This document shows, in pieces, positions 26,596-34,638 of a stretch of 64,000 nt of DNA. The notes under the pieces were generated by a model that did not search any database, was not told the DNA's origin, and saw nothing but the letters and a program-made list of their open reading frames with translations. The translations under genes and the position numbers were made by a program. The DNA comes from an uncultured Bacillota bacterium (lineage in GTDB: Bacteria; Bacillota; Clostridia; Christensenellales; QAND01): positions 1 to 64,000 of the forward strand of contig CAJJKN010000002.1 in the NCBI GenBank assembly GCA_905188085.1, given 5' to 3'. The stretch's first letter is position 1; each line of letters begins with the position of its first letter.

Positions 26596-26617
26596 GCAAA
26601 ACGCGGAATCGTTTTGC
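26596..26617 (+). promoter_or_regulatory. Palindrome in the EIIA leader
   Basis: Perfect 8-base arms GCAAAACG and CGTTTTGC with a six-base centre. Position just after the transcription start fits a repressor operator or a leader hairpin. It is not a canonical CcpA site. Confidence 0.5.
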
Positions 26618-26657
26618 GCAAGATAAAAGATTTATTATATTAGGAGAGTGACCTACA

Positions 26658-27080
26658 ATGATGCAAGTACTGATTGTCACCCATGCCAACATGGCAGCTG
26701 GAATCGTTTCCAGTGTAGATCTGATCATGGGACCGCAGGAAGGCCTGTATTCCATCGGCTTGGCCGCTGATGACAGCTTCGAATCTTTCAACGAAAAAGT
26801 TCGTAACAAGCTGGATGAAATCGTATGTGACGACGGCGTTCTCGTTTTCGTGGACCTGTTCGGCGGTACGCCGTGCAACGTAACGGCTGCAAACATCAAC
26901 CGCGAAGTGGACGGCAAAACCCCGAATATCGAGTGTTTGAGCGGCGTAAACCTGCCGATGCTGATCGAAGCGCTGGGTATGCGCGGTGCAATGTCGTTGC
27001 AGGAAATCAAAGAACATTGCATGGGCATGATTGCCGATACGTGCAAAGATATCAAAGCAGAATTTAACCTGGCTGGCTAA
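26658..27080 (+). CDS. PTS system, mannose-class EIIA component
   Basis: A 140-residue cytoplasmic phosphocarrier that takes phosphate from HPr. The active-site histidine is His9 in LIVTHANMAAG, and the fold motifs VDLFGGTPCN and SGVNLPML match the EIIA(Man) family. It is followed at 32 bp by HPr and then by Enzyme I, but the EIIC and EIID membrane subunits are absent. The cognate EIIB may be the gene at 19.3 kb. It could alternatively regulate another system, for example by phosphorylating a PTS-domain regulator; that is inference. Confidence 0.93.
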   Translation: MMQVLIVTHANMAAGIVSSVDLIMGPQEGLYSIGLAADDSFESFNEKVRNKLDEIVCDDGVLVFVDLFGGTPCNVTAANINREVDGKTPNIECLSGVNLPMLIEALGMRGAMSLQEIKEHCMGMIADTCKDIKAEFNLAG

Positions 27081-27112
27081 TCGGGCCGGGGAATTTACAG
27101 GAGGAATTAGAA

Positions 27113-27373
27113 ATGGTCGAAAAAAACTTTGTTGTGAAGAATGAGACTGGCCTGCATGCCCGTCCGGCTTCTTTGTTCGTGCAGAAAGCTGCGAAATTTA
27201 AGAGCACCATCAAAATCAAAAAAGATGGTAAGGAAGGCAATGCAAAATCCATCATCTCCGTTTTGAGCTTGGGCGCCAGCAACGGCAGCGAAATTACCAT
27301 TTCCTGCACCGGCGAAGACGAACAGGAAGCATTGAACGCTCTTATCGATCTGTTGGACAACCTGGAAGAATAA
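27113..27373 (+). CDS. ptsH: Phosphocarrier protein HPr
   Basis: An 86-residue general PTS protein. His15 in TGLHARPAS receives phosphate from Enzyme I. Ser46 in AKSIISVLSLG is the HPr kinase site, so CcpA-type catabolite control is likely in this organism. AGGAGG precedes the ATG. It shares a transcript with EIIA, while a strong hairpin separates it from ptsI. Confidence 0.97.
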   Translation: MVEKNFVVKNETGLHARPASLFVQKAAKFKSTIKIKKDGKEGNAKSIISVLSLGASNGSEITISCTGEDEQEALNALIDLLDNLEE

Positions 27374-27387
27374 TTTCAAAAGAATGT

Positions 27388-27415
27388 GCGGCCGGGGTAG
27401 TATACCCCAGGCCGC
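27388..27415 (+). repeat. Strong hairpin between ptsH and ptsI
   Basis: GCGGCC-GGGGTA, loop GTA, TACCCC-(A)-GGCCGC: a 12-bp stem with one bulged A. No T-run follows, so it is not a standard terminator. It could set the HPr:EI ratio by partial termination or by blocking 3' decay. Role inferred. Confidence 0.6.
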
Positions 27416-27479
27416 CATTTGACATTTGGGTAGAAAAGTTCTTTTCAGAATTACAATAATCAGATAAGAGGTGCCAAGA

Positions 27480-29207
27480 ATGAAAGGTATTATTGCGTCT
27501 CCCGGTATTGCAATCGGGAAAGCATTTGTATTGGAACAAAAAGAAGTCGTTATCAACGAAGCGCTGCTGAAAGACGCTTCCGAATGCGAAGCGGAAGTTA
27601 AAAAATTCCGCAAGGCCGTAACGGAAACCGAAGCGCAGCTTAACGACATCATCGAAACCACGGAAAAACGCCTGAGCGCCAAAGAGGCGGACGTGTTCCG
27701 TGCGCACCTGATGATGCTCAACGACCCCACCTTGGAAGATGCCGTGATGGACAAGATCAACAACGGCATGATGCATGCGGACAAAGCCGTCGCGGAAGCA
27801 ACGGAAGAAGTTTCTGCCATGCTGGCTTCTTTGGATGATGAATACCTGCGTGAACGCGCAGCCGACATCAAAGACGTGGGCGGCCGCATTTTGGACAATG
27901 TGGTGGGCAACGTGCGTGTATCCCTGGATCAGCTGGATGAAGAAGTGGTTGTGTTTGCCAACGACTTGACCCCCTCTGATACCGCAACGATGGATATGAA
28001 CTATGTAAAAGGCTTTGTTACCCAGTTGGGCGGCCGTACCAGCCATACCTCCATCATCGCGCGCATCATGGGCCTGCCGGCCATCGTGGGCACCGGCGAT
28101 GTGCTGTCCAAAGTGAAACACGGCGATATGGTTGTGTTGGATGCTGTGGATTGCGACGTTATGGTAAACCCGGACGATGCAAAAATGGCAGAAGGCAAGA
28201 AAAAGCTGGAAGATTTCCTCGAACACAAGCGTCAGCTGGATGCTGTGAAGATGCTGGAAGCTGTAACCACCGACGGCCACAAAGTGGAAGTTGTGGGCAA
28301 CATCGCATCGCCGAACGACTGCAAAGGCGCCAAAGAAAACGGCGCGGAAGGCGTTGGCCTGTTCCGTACGGAATTCTTGTATATGTCCCGTCCGACGCTG
28401 CCCAGCGAAGACGAGCAGTTTGAAGCATACAAAGCGGCTGCGGAAGCCATGGCGCCCGGCGCTGTGATCATCCGTACGCTGGATATCGGCGGCGACAAAG
28501 CAGCCGACTGCATCAAGTTCCCGGAAGAGATGAATCCGTTTTTGGGATGGCGTGCAATCCGTATGTATTTCGATCGTCTGGATATCATCAAACCGCAGAT
28601 GCGCGCCGTGCTGCGCGCCAGTGCTTTCGGCAAACTGCGCGTGATGTTCCCGATGGTTATCTCCGTTGAAGAAATCACCAAGATGTATGCCATCATCGAC
28701 GAATGCAAAGCCGAACTGAAAAACGAAGGCAAAGCGTTTGACGAAAACCTGGAAATCGGCATCATGGTGGAAACGCCGTCCGCAGCCATCAATGCAGAGA
28801 AATTTGCAAAGATCGTGGACTTCTTCTCCATCGGCACCAACGACTTGACGCAGTATGTCTTGGGCGTAGACCGCGGCAACGAAATGATCGCAGATCTGTA
28901 TCAGCCGCTGCATCCGTCCGTCATCCGCGCCATTAAGATGGTCATCGACGCTTCCCATAAGGAAGGCAAATGGACCGGCGTCTGCGGCGAATTGGCCGGC
29001 GATGAAAAAGGCGCTGCGTTGCTGCTCGGCATGGGCCTGGATGAATTCAGCATGAGCGCGGGCTCCATCCCGACGATCAAAAACCTCATCCGTAAGTCCA
29101 ACTTTGCAGAAATGCAAAAGGCCGCTGAGGAAGCGCTGGAATTGCAGACCTCTGAAGAAGTCAACGCCTATGTTGACAAACTGTTGGAAAAGGTCTACAA
29201 CGGCTAA
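27480..29207 (+). CDS. ptsI: PTS Enzyme I (phosphoenolpyruvate-protein phosphotransferase)
   Basis: Autophosphorylates from PEP and transfers to HPr. With the ATG at 27480, the 575-residue protein has its active His189 in GGRTSHTSII. The PEP-binding barrel shows EGVGLFRTEFLYM, MFPMV and the conserved Cys near the C-terminus in TGVCGELAGD. A GTG at 27471 is also in frame, but AGAGGTG is better spaced for the ATG. It is followed by a terminator. Codon use indicates high expression, as for its neighbours. Confidence 0.97.
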   Translation: MKGIIASPGIAIGKAFVLEQKEVVINEALLKDASECEAEVKKFRKAVTETEAQLNDIIETTEKRLSAKEADVFRAHLMMLNDPTLEDAVMDKINNGMMHADKAVAEATEEVSAMLASLDDEYLRERAADIKDVGGRILDNVVGNVRVSLDQLDEEVVVFANDLTPSDTATMDMNYVKGFVTQLGGRTSHTSIIARIMGLPAIVGTGDVLSKVKHGDMVVLDAVDCDVMVNPDDAKMAEGKKKLEDFLEHKRQLDAVKMLEAVTTDGHKVEVVGNIASPNDCKGAKENGAEGVGLFRTEFLYMSRPTLPSEDEQFEAYKAAAEAMAPGAVIIRTLDIGGDKAADCIKFPEEMNPFLGWRAIRMYFDRLDIIKPQMRAVLRASAFGKLRVMFPMVISVEEITKMYAIIDECKAELKNEGKAFDENLEIGIMVETPSAAINAEKFAKIVDFFSIGTNDLTQYVLGVDRGNEMIADLYQPLHPSVIRAIKMVIDASHKEGKWTGVCGELAGDEKGAALLLGMGLDEFSMSAGSIPTIKNLIRKSNFAEMQKAAEEALELQTSEEVNAYVDKLLEKVYNG

Positions 29208-29221
29208 GCAAATCCGTTTCC

Positions 29222-29251
29222 AAAGAGCCGGGAGTTTCCCGGCTCTTTTTG
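29222..29251 (+). terminator. Terminator after ptsI
   Basis: AAAGAGCCGGGA, loop GTT, TCCCGGCTCTTTTT. Confidence 0.9.
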
Positions 29252-29481
29252 TGTGGAAAAATAGCAAGCATACACTGTATTTTTTATAAAGGAAAGCATT
29301 GCCTACGGATCGTGATGAAAACGCCCCCGTATGCGTCAAAATACAATTCACAAAAATCGTTGATGTAAATAAAGCCAAAACGACGGTTTTAACGATCGGC
29401 CCTATGAAAAACAACGGTGGTGGACAGGGCGAAAACAGCGTGTGTATTTTCGCTTTTCCGGACAGAAACATATTTCTGCCG

Positions 29482-29510
29482 TTGAGTTTTAAAAGGGGAG
29501 TTGGTACAAT
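29482..29510 (+). promoter_or_regulatory. Promoter of the fchA-folD-udg unit
   Basis: TTGAGT (29482-29487), 17 bases, TACAAT (29505-29510), about 30 bp before the ATG. The preceding 230 bases (29252-29481) contain no recognised gene. Confidence 0.6.
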
Positions 29511-29540
29511 GAGAAAAATAAACTAACAGGGGAGTTACGG

Positions 29541-30170
29541 ATGTTAGCGGAACAGGATATTCAGTCGTTTTGTACGGCTTTAATCAGCAAAAGCCCGGTG
29601 CCGGGCGGCGGCGGCGCCAGCGCGTTGGCAGGCGCATTGGCGGCTTGCCTGGGCGGCATGGCCGTTCAATTGACCAGGGGCAAGAAAAAGTTTATCCCGG
29701 TGGATGAAATGCTCAAAGCACAGCTGGAATCTTTGGAAGAAAGCCGCCAAATTTTGCTGCATTGTATGGATGAGGATGCGGCCGCGTTTGAACCGCTTTC
29801 CAAGGCCTACGGAATGCCGGCGGAAACCGAACAGCAAAAAGAGAAAAAGCAGGCGGTTTTGGAAACCTGCCTATGCCGGGCGGCGCAGCCCCCGATGAAA
29901 ATTTTGCAAACCGGGGCAGAGGTGGCTGCGTCTTTGCAGGCGCTTTCGGGGCATATCAGCAAGCTTGTCATCAGCGATTTGGGCTGTGCGGCAGCGATGG
30001 CCCGTGCCTGCATGCAGTGCGCGGCGATGAATGTATGGGTCAATGCCCAGCTGATGAAAGACAGGGCCAAGGCGGAAACGCTGTATGCCGAAAGCCGGGA
30101 TGTGTTGGAGCGCGGAACCGCGCAATGCGAAACATTGATACAAAAGGTAGGGGAAGCATTATGCCGTTGA
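29541..30170 (+). CDS. fchA: Methenyltetrahydrofolate cyclohydrolase (FchA/cyclodeaminase family)
   Basis: A 209-residue helical protein of the formiminotransferase-cyclodeaminase C-terminal family. It is recognised by SKSPVPGGGGASALAGALAACLG near the N-terminus and by KAYGMP and DLGCAAAMARAC later. Free-standing members in clostridia hydrolyse 5,10-methenyl-THF to 10-formyl-THF. It overlaps folD by ten bases. The adjacent FolD has lost the usual cyclohydrolase Lys and Gln, which supports this protein as the working cyclohydrolase. A cyclodeaminase role is less likely because no formiminotransferase is nearby. Confidence 0.88.
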   Translation: MLAEQDIQSFCTALISKSPVPGGGGASALAGALAACLGGMAVQLTRGKKKFIPVDEMLKAQLESLEESRQILLHCMDEDAAAFEPLSKAYGMPAETEQQKEKKQAVLETCLCRAAQPPMKILQTGAEVAASLQALSGHISKLVISDLGCAAAMARACMQCAAMNVWVNAQLMKDRAKAETLYAESRDVLERGTAQCETLIQKVGEALCR

Positions 30171-31006
30171 TCAAGGGCGGGGAATGCGCCAAAAGCATTC
30201 GTAAAGAGATAGAACAAAACTGCCTAGCGCTTAAGGCCGAAGGCGTTGCGCCAAAGCTGGCGATTTTGCGCGTGGGCCGGCGCGAAGACGACATTGCCTA
30301 TGAGCGTTCTGCCATGAAAAAAGCAGAGCAGGTGGGCATTGAAGTGCACCATGTGGTGCTGGAAGAACAGAGCAGCACGGCGCAATGTTTGCAAGCGGTG
30401 CAGGCGCTCAATGATGACCCGTCTGTGCACGGCATATTGCTGTTTCGCCCGTTGCCCCGCCATATCGACGAGGAGCGGGTGGTGGAAAGCCTGCTGCCGG
30501 AAAAGGACATCGACGGCATGACCCGGCAAAACCTGGCCAAAGTGTTTGTGGATGACCAAACGGGCTTTGCCCCCTGCACGGCGGAGGCGGTGGTGCGCCT
30601 GCTGGCGTATGAAAAAATCGAGCTGCAAGGGAAAAACATCGCCGTCATAGGGCGGAGCCTGGTGGTGGGAAAGCCGCTGTCTATGCTGCTGCTGCATAAA
30701 AATGCCACCGTGACCCTTTGCCACAGCAAAACCGCGCATCTGCCGGAGGTATGTGCAAACGCCGATATTCTGGTGGCTGCGGTGGGCCGGGCCAAAATGG
30801 TAAACCGGCACTATGTAAAGCCCGGCGCCGTTGTGGTGGATGTGGGCATCAACGTGGACGAAACCGGCGCGCTGTGCGGCGATGTGGATACGCAGGATGT
30901 GGAAAAAACGGCCGCGGTAACGCCGGTGCCCGGCGGCCTTGGCGGGGTAACCAGCTGGCTGTTGTTGGAACATGTGGTGCGCGCAGCGCAAATGAGGAGG
31001 AAATGA
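30161..31006 (+). CDS. folD: FolD, 5,10-methylene-THF dehydrogenase, probably lacking cyclohydrolase activity
   Basis: 281 residues with the FolD fold. GRSLVVGKPLSMLLL binds NAD(P) and VPGGLGGVTSWLL is the C-terminal signature. Aligned with characterised FolD, the catalytic tyrosine is Tyr47, but the essential lysine four residues later is Ala51. The glutamine of the usual VQLPLP motif is Phe95 in LLFRPLP. The aspartates in KDIDG remain. Lys and Gln are needed for the cyclohydrolase reaction, so this is likely a dehydrogenase only, complemented by the adjacent FchA. The ATG at 30161 lies inside the end of fchA. The stop overlaps the next start by one base. Confidence 0.92.
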   Translation: MPLIKGGECAKSIRKEIEQNCLALKAEGVAPKLAILRVGRREDDIAYERSAMKKAEQVGIEVHHVVLEEQSSTAQCLQAVQALNDDPSVHGILLFRPLPRHIDEERVVESLLPEKDIDGMTRQNLAKVFVDDQTGFAPCTAEAVVRLLAYEKIELQGKNIAVIGRSLVVGKPLSMLLLHKNATVTLCHSKTAHLPEVCANADILVAAVGRAKMVNRHYVKPGAVVVDVGINVDETGALCGDVDTQDVEKTAAVTPVPGGLGGVTSWLLLEHVVRAAQMRRK

Positions 31007-31557
31007 TGGAAGAATATCAACTGCTGTTGCAGGAAATTCAGGCGTGCCGGGCCTGTCCGCTTTGCCAGGCCAGAATGCACACCGTACCCGGAGACGGCAA
31101 TTTAAATGCCGATATTATGATCATCGGCGAAGGGCCGGGCGCCGAAGAAGATAAACAGGGCCTGCCCTTTGTGGGCGCTGCCGGAAAGCTGTTGGATCAA
31201 ATGCTGGATACCATCGGCTTAACGCGTGAACAGGTCTATATTTCCAACATCGTAAAATGCAGGCCGCCGGCAAACCGGGTGCCAAAGCCGGATGAAGTGG
31301 CTGCCTGTATCGGTTATTTGGAAAAGCAGATTGAAATGGTAAATCCCAAAATCATCGTGTTGCTGGGCGCAACGGCGCTGAACAACTGGTTTTCCAAAGA
31401 CATGCGCATTACCAAAGTGCGCGGCCAATGGTTTGAAAAGCAGGGACGGCACGTCATTGCCACGTTCCACCCCGCAGCGCTGCTGCGCGATCCCAGAAAA
31501 AAACCGGATTCGTTTGATGATTTTTTGTCGATAAAACAAAAATTATCAGAAATTTGA
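31006..31557 (+). CDS. Type 4 (iron-sulfur) uracil-DNA glycosylase
   Basis: Removes uracil from DNA. 183 residues with the four family-4 cluster cysteines in CRACPLCQ, VKCRPP and DEVAACIGY. The glycosylase motif is GEGPGAEEDKQGLPFVGAAG, and the second motif is FHPAALLR. GAGGAGG is five bases before ATG 31006; ATG 31003 is closer and less likely. It overlaps the folD stop by one base, so fchA-folD-udg form one unit. Confidence 0.94.
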   Translation: MEEYQLLLQEIQACRACPLCQARMHTVPGDGNLNADIMIIGEGPGAEEDKQGLPFVGAAGKLLDQMLDTIGLTREQVYISNIVKCRPPANRVPKPDEVAACIGYLEKQIEMVNPKIIVLLGATALNNWFSKDMRITKVRGQWFEKQGRHVIATFHPAALLRDPRKKPDSFDDFLSIKQKLSEI

Positions 31558-31646
31558 TCGGTTTGTAACAATTATGTAATATAAGGGAAAACACGCGAAT
31601 TTTCAAAATAGATCCCGAATGCTTCGATTTTCTCCTATTTTCTCAT

Positions 31647-31675
31647 TTGACCAATTGTTTATAGACCCGTATAAT
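31647..31675 (+). promoter_or_regulatory. Promoter of the peptidoglycan-binding protein gene
   Basis: TTGACC (31647-31652), 17 bases, TATAAT (31670-31675). The leader holds a GTTGGC/GCCAAC stem-loop near 31684-31703 and is about 105 bases long. Confidence 0.8.
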
Positions 31676-31784
31676 ATTTACAGGTTGTTGGCAAAATGTA
31701 GCCAACGCAAAACAATTTGCAAAATTTGCGATCAAAAGATGAAAATTTGTCATGAGATTGTAACATAGAAAGGAAGGAGATCGA

Positions 31785-33128
31785 ATGAAAAAACAAAGGC
31801 TGCTGGCCCTCTTGCTTTCCACGGCCACGGTGGCTGGGTTGTTTGCAACCGGGGCAGCAACGGACCAAAGCACGGCCGCTACCGATGCGTCTGAAAAAGA
31901 ACGCCAGGTGCACGCTTCCGAAGAGGAGGCGATCAACGCGCTGAATTCCGGCAATCCCTTGTTTTTCGTAGGTGGCTCTGGAGAAGAAGAAGGCGTCGTG
32001 GAAAACGGCGATACGGACATTGACATTGGTTTGCTCAAAGATAAAGACGATTCCGAACTGGCCACCAGCGAAAACGGCAAAGCCCGCGTGTATGTGGATG
32101 GCGCAAAGCTGCGCGAACAGCCCAGCATGCAGGCAGAGGAGCTCACACAGCTGACAATCGGCACCACGGTGGAGGTTGTTACGCTGGAGGGCGAATGGTA
32201 CCGCACCAAATTTGGCATTATGGATGGCTTTGTGCACCAGAGCTGCCTGTTTGTGGTGGGCGATGAGGGCCGAAACGGCACCATTTTGCACGACAATACG
32301 CCCCTGCGTGAAAAGGCAGAGGCAAACGCGGCGGAAGTTTCCAAGCTTTCCTGCGGCAACGGCGTAAAGGTAACGGATTTTACGCCGGGGTGGTATCAGG
32401 TAAGCTATGGCGGAAAATCCGGCTATGTGGCTAAGGACCAAATTTCCGTTACCAATGCGTTTACCGGAGAAACAGAAGTGCGTATTTTGAAAAAAGGCAT
32501 GAGCGGCCAGGCGGTTGTAAAAGCACAAAATGAGCTGATCAAGCGCGGGTTTATGACGGGCGCCGCTTCCGGCACCTACGACGGCGCCACGGAAGAGGCC
32601 GTTAAAGCCTTCCAAAAGGCCGCCAAGACCGATGCGGACGGTGTGGCCGGCGGGCAGACATTGGCCTCTTTGTATGGCAATAACAACATCGTGCTGACCA
32701 TTTCCGAAAAGAGCCAGGTGAAAGGCCGGGTTGAAATGACGGAATGGAGCGAAGTGAACAAGATCATCCCGCGCGGTGCGGAATATACCATCATCGACGT
32801 GAAAACAGGCAAATCCTGGAGAGAGCGCCGCTTGTATGGCCATAACCATATCGATAGCGAACCTTTGACGAAAAAGGATACGGATATTATGAAATCCGTC
32901 TACGGCGGAAAATGGAGCTGGGCGCGCAGGGCTGTTTGGGTGGTATACAAAAACAGGGTGTTTGCCGCCTCCATCAACGGCATGCCGCATGCCGGGCAGA
33001 GCATCACAAACAACGGCTTTAACGGCCACCATTGTATCCATTTCTACAAGAGCAAAACCCATTGCGGCAACAAGCAGTGCCCCGTGCACCAGGCCATGGT
33101 ATTGGCCGCTTACAGGGCAGGTAAATAA
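31785..33128 (+). CDS. Secreted SH3 / peptidoglycan-binding protein with conserved His-Cys C-terminal domain
   Basis: 447 residues. An N-terminal signal peptide (about 1-25) is followed by an acidic linker and two bacterial SH3-like units (about 97-155 and 170-225). A PG-binding-1 domain follows (about 235-300), with ILKKGMSGQAVVKAQ and GTYDGATEEAVKAFQ. The last 130 residues form a domain I do not recognise by name: TIIDVKTGKSW, then NGMPH (His402), GHHCIHF (Cys417) and PVHQ (His435). The same spacing occurs in the protein at 58970-59851. It probably acts on, or attaches to, the cell wall. The His/Cys pattern could be catalytic or metal-binding. Confidence 0.85.
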   Translation: MKKQRLLALLLSTATVAGLFATGAATDQSTAATDASEKERQVHASEEEAINALNSGNPLFFVGGSGEEEGVVENGDTDIDIGLLKDKDDSELATSENGKARVYVDGAKLREQPSMQAEELTQLTIGTTVEVVTLEGEWYRTKFGIMDGFVHQSCLFVVGDEGRNGTILHDNTPLREKAEANAAEVSKLSCGNGVKVTDFTPGWYQVSYGGKSGYVAKDQISVTNAFTGETEVRILKKGMSGQAVVKAQNELIKRGFMTGAASGTYDGATEEAVKAFQKAAKTDADGVAGGQTLASLYGNNNIVLTISEKSQVKGRVEMTEWSEVNKIIPRGAEYTIIDVKTGKSWRERRLYGHNHIDSEPLTKKDTDIMKSVYGGKWSWARRAVWVVYKNRVFAASINGMPHAGQSITNNGFNGHHCIHFYKSKTHCGNKQCPVHQAMVLAAYRAGK

Positions 33129-33131
33129 CAG

Positions 33132-33164
33132 AAAAAAGGGCGGGGGCTTTCCCCGCCTTTTTTA
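33132..33164 (+). terminator. Terminator before the second S41 peptidase
   Basis: GGCGGGG, loop GCTTT, CCCCGCC followed by TTTTTT. Confidence 0.9.
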
Positions 33165-33169
33165 TTTGG

Positions 33170-33199
33170 TTGAATAATGCTTGACGAACATGGTATGAT
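33170..33199 (+). promoter_or_regulatory. Promoter of the second S41 peptidase
   Basis: TTGAAT (33170-33175), 18 bases, TATGAT (33194-33199). Transcription should begin near 33206, which rules out translation from upstream in-frame codons and supports the GTG start at 33231. Confidence 0.65.
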
Positions 33200-33230
33200 A
33201 GTCCCATTGAGACAAAAAGAGGTGTACATC

Positions 33231-34391
33231 GTGAAACAGAAACCGGGCAAAAGCGTTGTTGCGATTCTCTGGGTGCTGTCTTTGCTGCTTTCCTGTGCGG
33301 GCGGCCTTTTCATCGGCCGGGGCAGCGGCGCATCGGACGCGAAGTTGGCGGAGATTGAGGGTATTATACAACAATATTATTATAAAGATGTTTCCGATGA
33401 GGACTTGGAAGAGGGCGTGCTCCACGGGGCGGTGCTAGCCTTGGGCGACCCATACAGCATGTATATGAACAAAGAGGAAAAGCAGGCCTATAACGAAACG
33501 CTGGAAGGGCAATACAGCGGCATCGGCGTGCTGGCGTCGATGGATAAATCCATGCGCCCTGTGATCGCGCAGGTGTATAGGGGAACGCCCGCCGAGCAGG
33601 CCGGCCTGCAAAAAGGCGATGTGATCATCGCAGTGGACGGCGAAGAGATAGACCTGTCCGCCTCGGCAGATTTAAGCAAAGTGACGGGCAAAATCCGCGG
33701 CGAAGAGGGCACGGAAGTAAGCATCACCGTGGAGCGCAACGGGCAAAAGAAAGAATTTACCATGAAGCGCAAAACCGTGCAGATCAATTATGTAACCTGC
33801 CGCATGCTGACGGATACCGTCGGCTATATCAAAATCGATGAATTCAGCGGCTCTGCGCTGACGGAATATCAAGCGGCCGTGAAGGAATTGCAGGAAAAAG
33901 GCATGCAAAAGCTGGTGCTGGATTTGCGGGATAACCCCGGCGGCTTTGTGGATTATGCCGTGGAAATTGCCGATGAGCTGTTGCCGGAGGGTACGATCAT
34001 GTCCATCAAGGACAAAAACGGGCAATCCAAAGAGTATAAAAGCGACGCTTCCGCGGCGGATTTTCCGATAGCAGTGCTGTGCAACGGCAACTCGGCCTCC
34101 GCTTCGGAAATTCTCATTGCCGCGTTGAAAGATTATAACCGGGCCGCCATCATCGGCGAAAAAACCTACGGCAAAGGCATCATCCAGTCTCATTTTGATT
34201 TGAGCTGGGGCGGCTATTTAAAATTGACCACCGCGTCGTATTATTCGCCCAACGGCAACGCCATTCACGAAGTGGGCATCGAACCGAATGAAAAGGTGTC
34301 TTTGCCGGCGGAGGTGCAAAACGGCACCGTGGAATTGACAGACCAAAACGATACGCAGCTGCAAAAAGCACTGGAGGTTTTATCCAAATAA
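33231..34391 (+). CDS. S41 family C-terminal processing peptidase with PDZ domain (second of two)
   Basis: 386 residues from a GTG start with AGAGGTG seven bases upstream. A hydrophobic signal/anchor (about 8-30) precedes a helical region, a PDZ domain (SGIGVLASMD to GDVIIAVDGEEI) and the S41 protease core. The catalytic Ser lies in NGNSASASEIL and the Lys in TYGKGIIQ. It resembles CtpA/CtpB, which cut secreted or sporulation proteins outside the membrane. It follows a peptidoglycan-binding protein with its own promoter and ends at a terminator. It is a paralogue of the 25.3 kb gene. Confidence 0.95.
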   Translation: MKQKPGKSVVAILWVLSLLLSCAGGLFIGRGSGASDAKLAEIEGIIQQYYYKDVSDEDLEEGVLHGAVLALGDPYSMYMNKEEKQAYNETLEGQYSGIGVLASMDKSMRPVIAQVYRGTPAEQAGLQKGDVIIAVDGEEIDLSASADLSKVTGKIRGEEGTEVSITVERNGQKKEFTMKRKTVQINYVTCRMLTDTVGYIKIDEFSGSALTEYQAAVKELQEKGMQKLVLDLRDNPGGFVDYAVEIADELLPEGTIMSIKDKNGQSKEYKSDASAADFPIAVLCNGNSASASEILIAALKDYNRAAIIGEKTYGKGIIQSHFDLSWGGYLKLTTASYYSPNGNAIHEVGIEPNEKVSLPAEVQNGTVELTDQNDTQLQKALEVLSK

Positions 34392-34421
34392 AAAAAGGCG
34401 CCTGAACCGGGCGCTTTTTTC
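34392..34421 (+). terminator. Terminator after the second S41 peptidase
   Basis: GGCGCCTGAACCGGGCGC hairpin followed by TTTTTT. The next 180 bases up to 34600 contain no gene that I recognise. Confidence 0.8.
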
Positions 34422-34599
34422 GTAGGCAAAATACGCGCCAACCGGCGGAGAAAGCCGAAAACGGCCAAAGCGCTGCATGGCAATTCCATCCGAAAAACAC
34501 AAACGGGGCTTTGCTTAGGCAATGCCGAAAAACCGGCCGATTCTTTTATTTTGTCGAAATTGCCTCGTTCCCTTGTTTCGCACCTTGGTTTCTCAAGAT

Positions 34600-34623
34600 A
34601 CGCCCCGCTTTTGGCCGGGGCGC
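34600..34623 (-). terminator. Possible terminator of the 34639 gene
   Basis: CGCCCCG-N8-CGGGGCG hairpin just beyond the minus-strand stop. The T-run after it on that strand is poor. Confidence 0.5.
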
Positions 34624-34638
34624 TTGTCTTTTGCAAAG

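Noticed and set aside
27419..27457. TTGACA as a ptsI promoter -35
   Set aside because: No -10-like hexamer lies 16-19 bases downstream. The nearest (TACAAT) is 27 bases away.
27342..29471. Minus-strand open frame of 709 codons opposite ptsI
   Set aside because: It is the complement of the highly codon-biased ptsI gene, and has no ribosome site and no recognisable domain.
29299..29526. 75-codon plus-strand frame before fchA
   Set aside because: It has a TTG start without a ribosome site, runs through the fchA promoter, and encodes no known motif.
33177..33230. Upstream start for the second S41 peptidase
   Set aside because: It lies between the promoter -35 and the expected transcription start. 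The GTG at 33231 has the ribosome site and a proper signal peptide.
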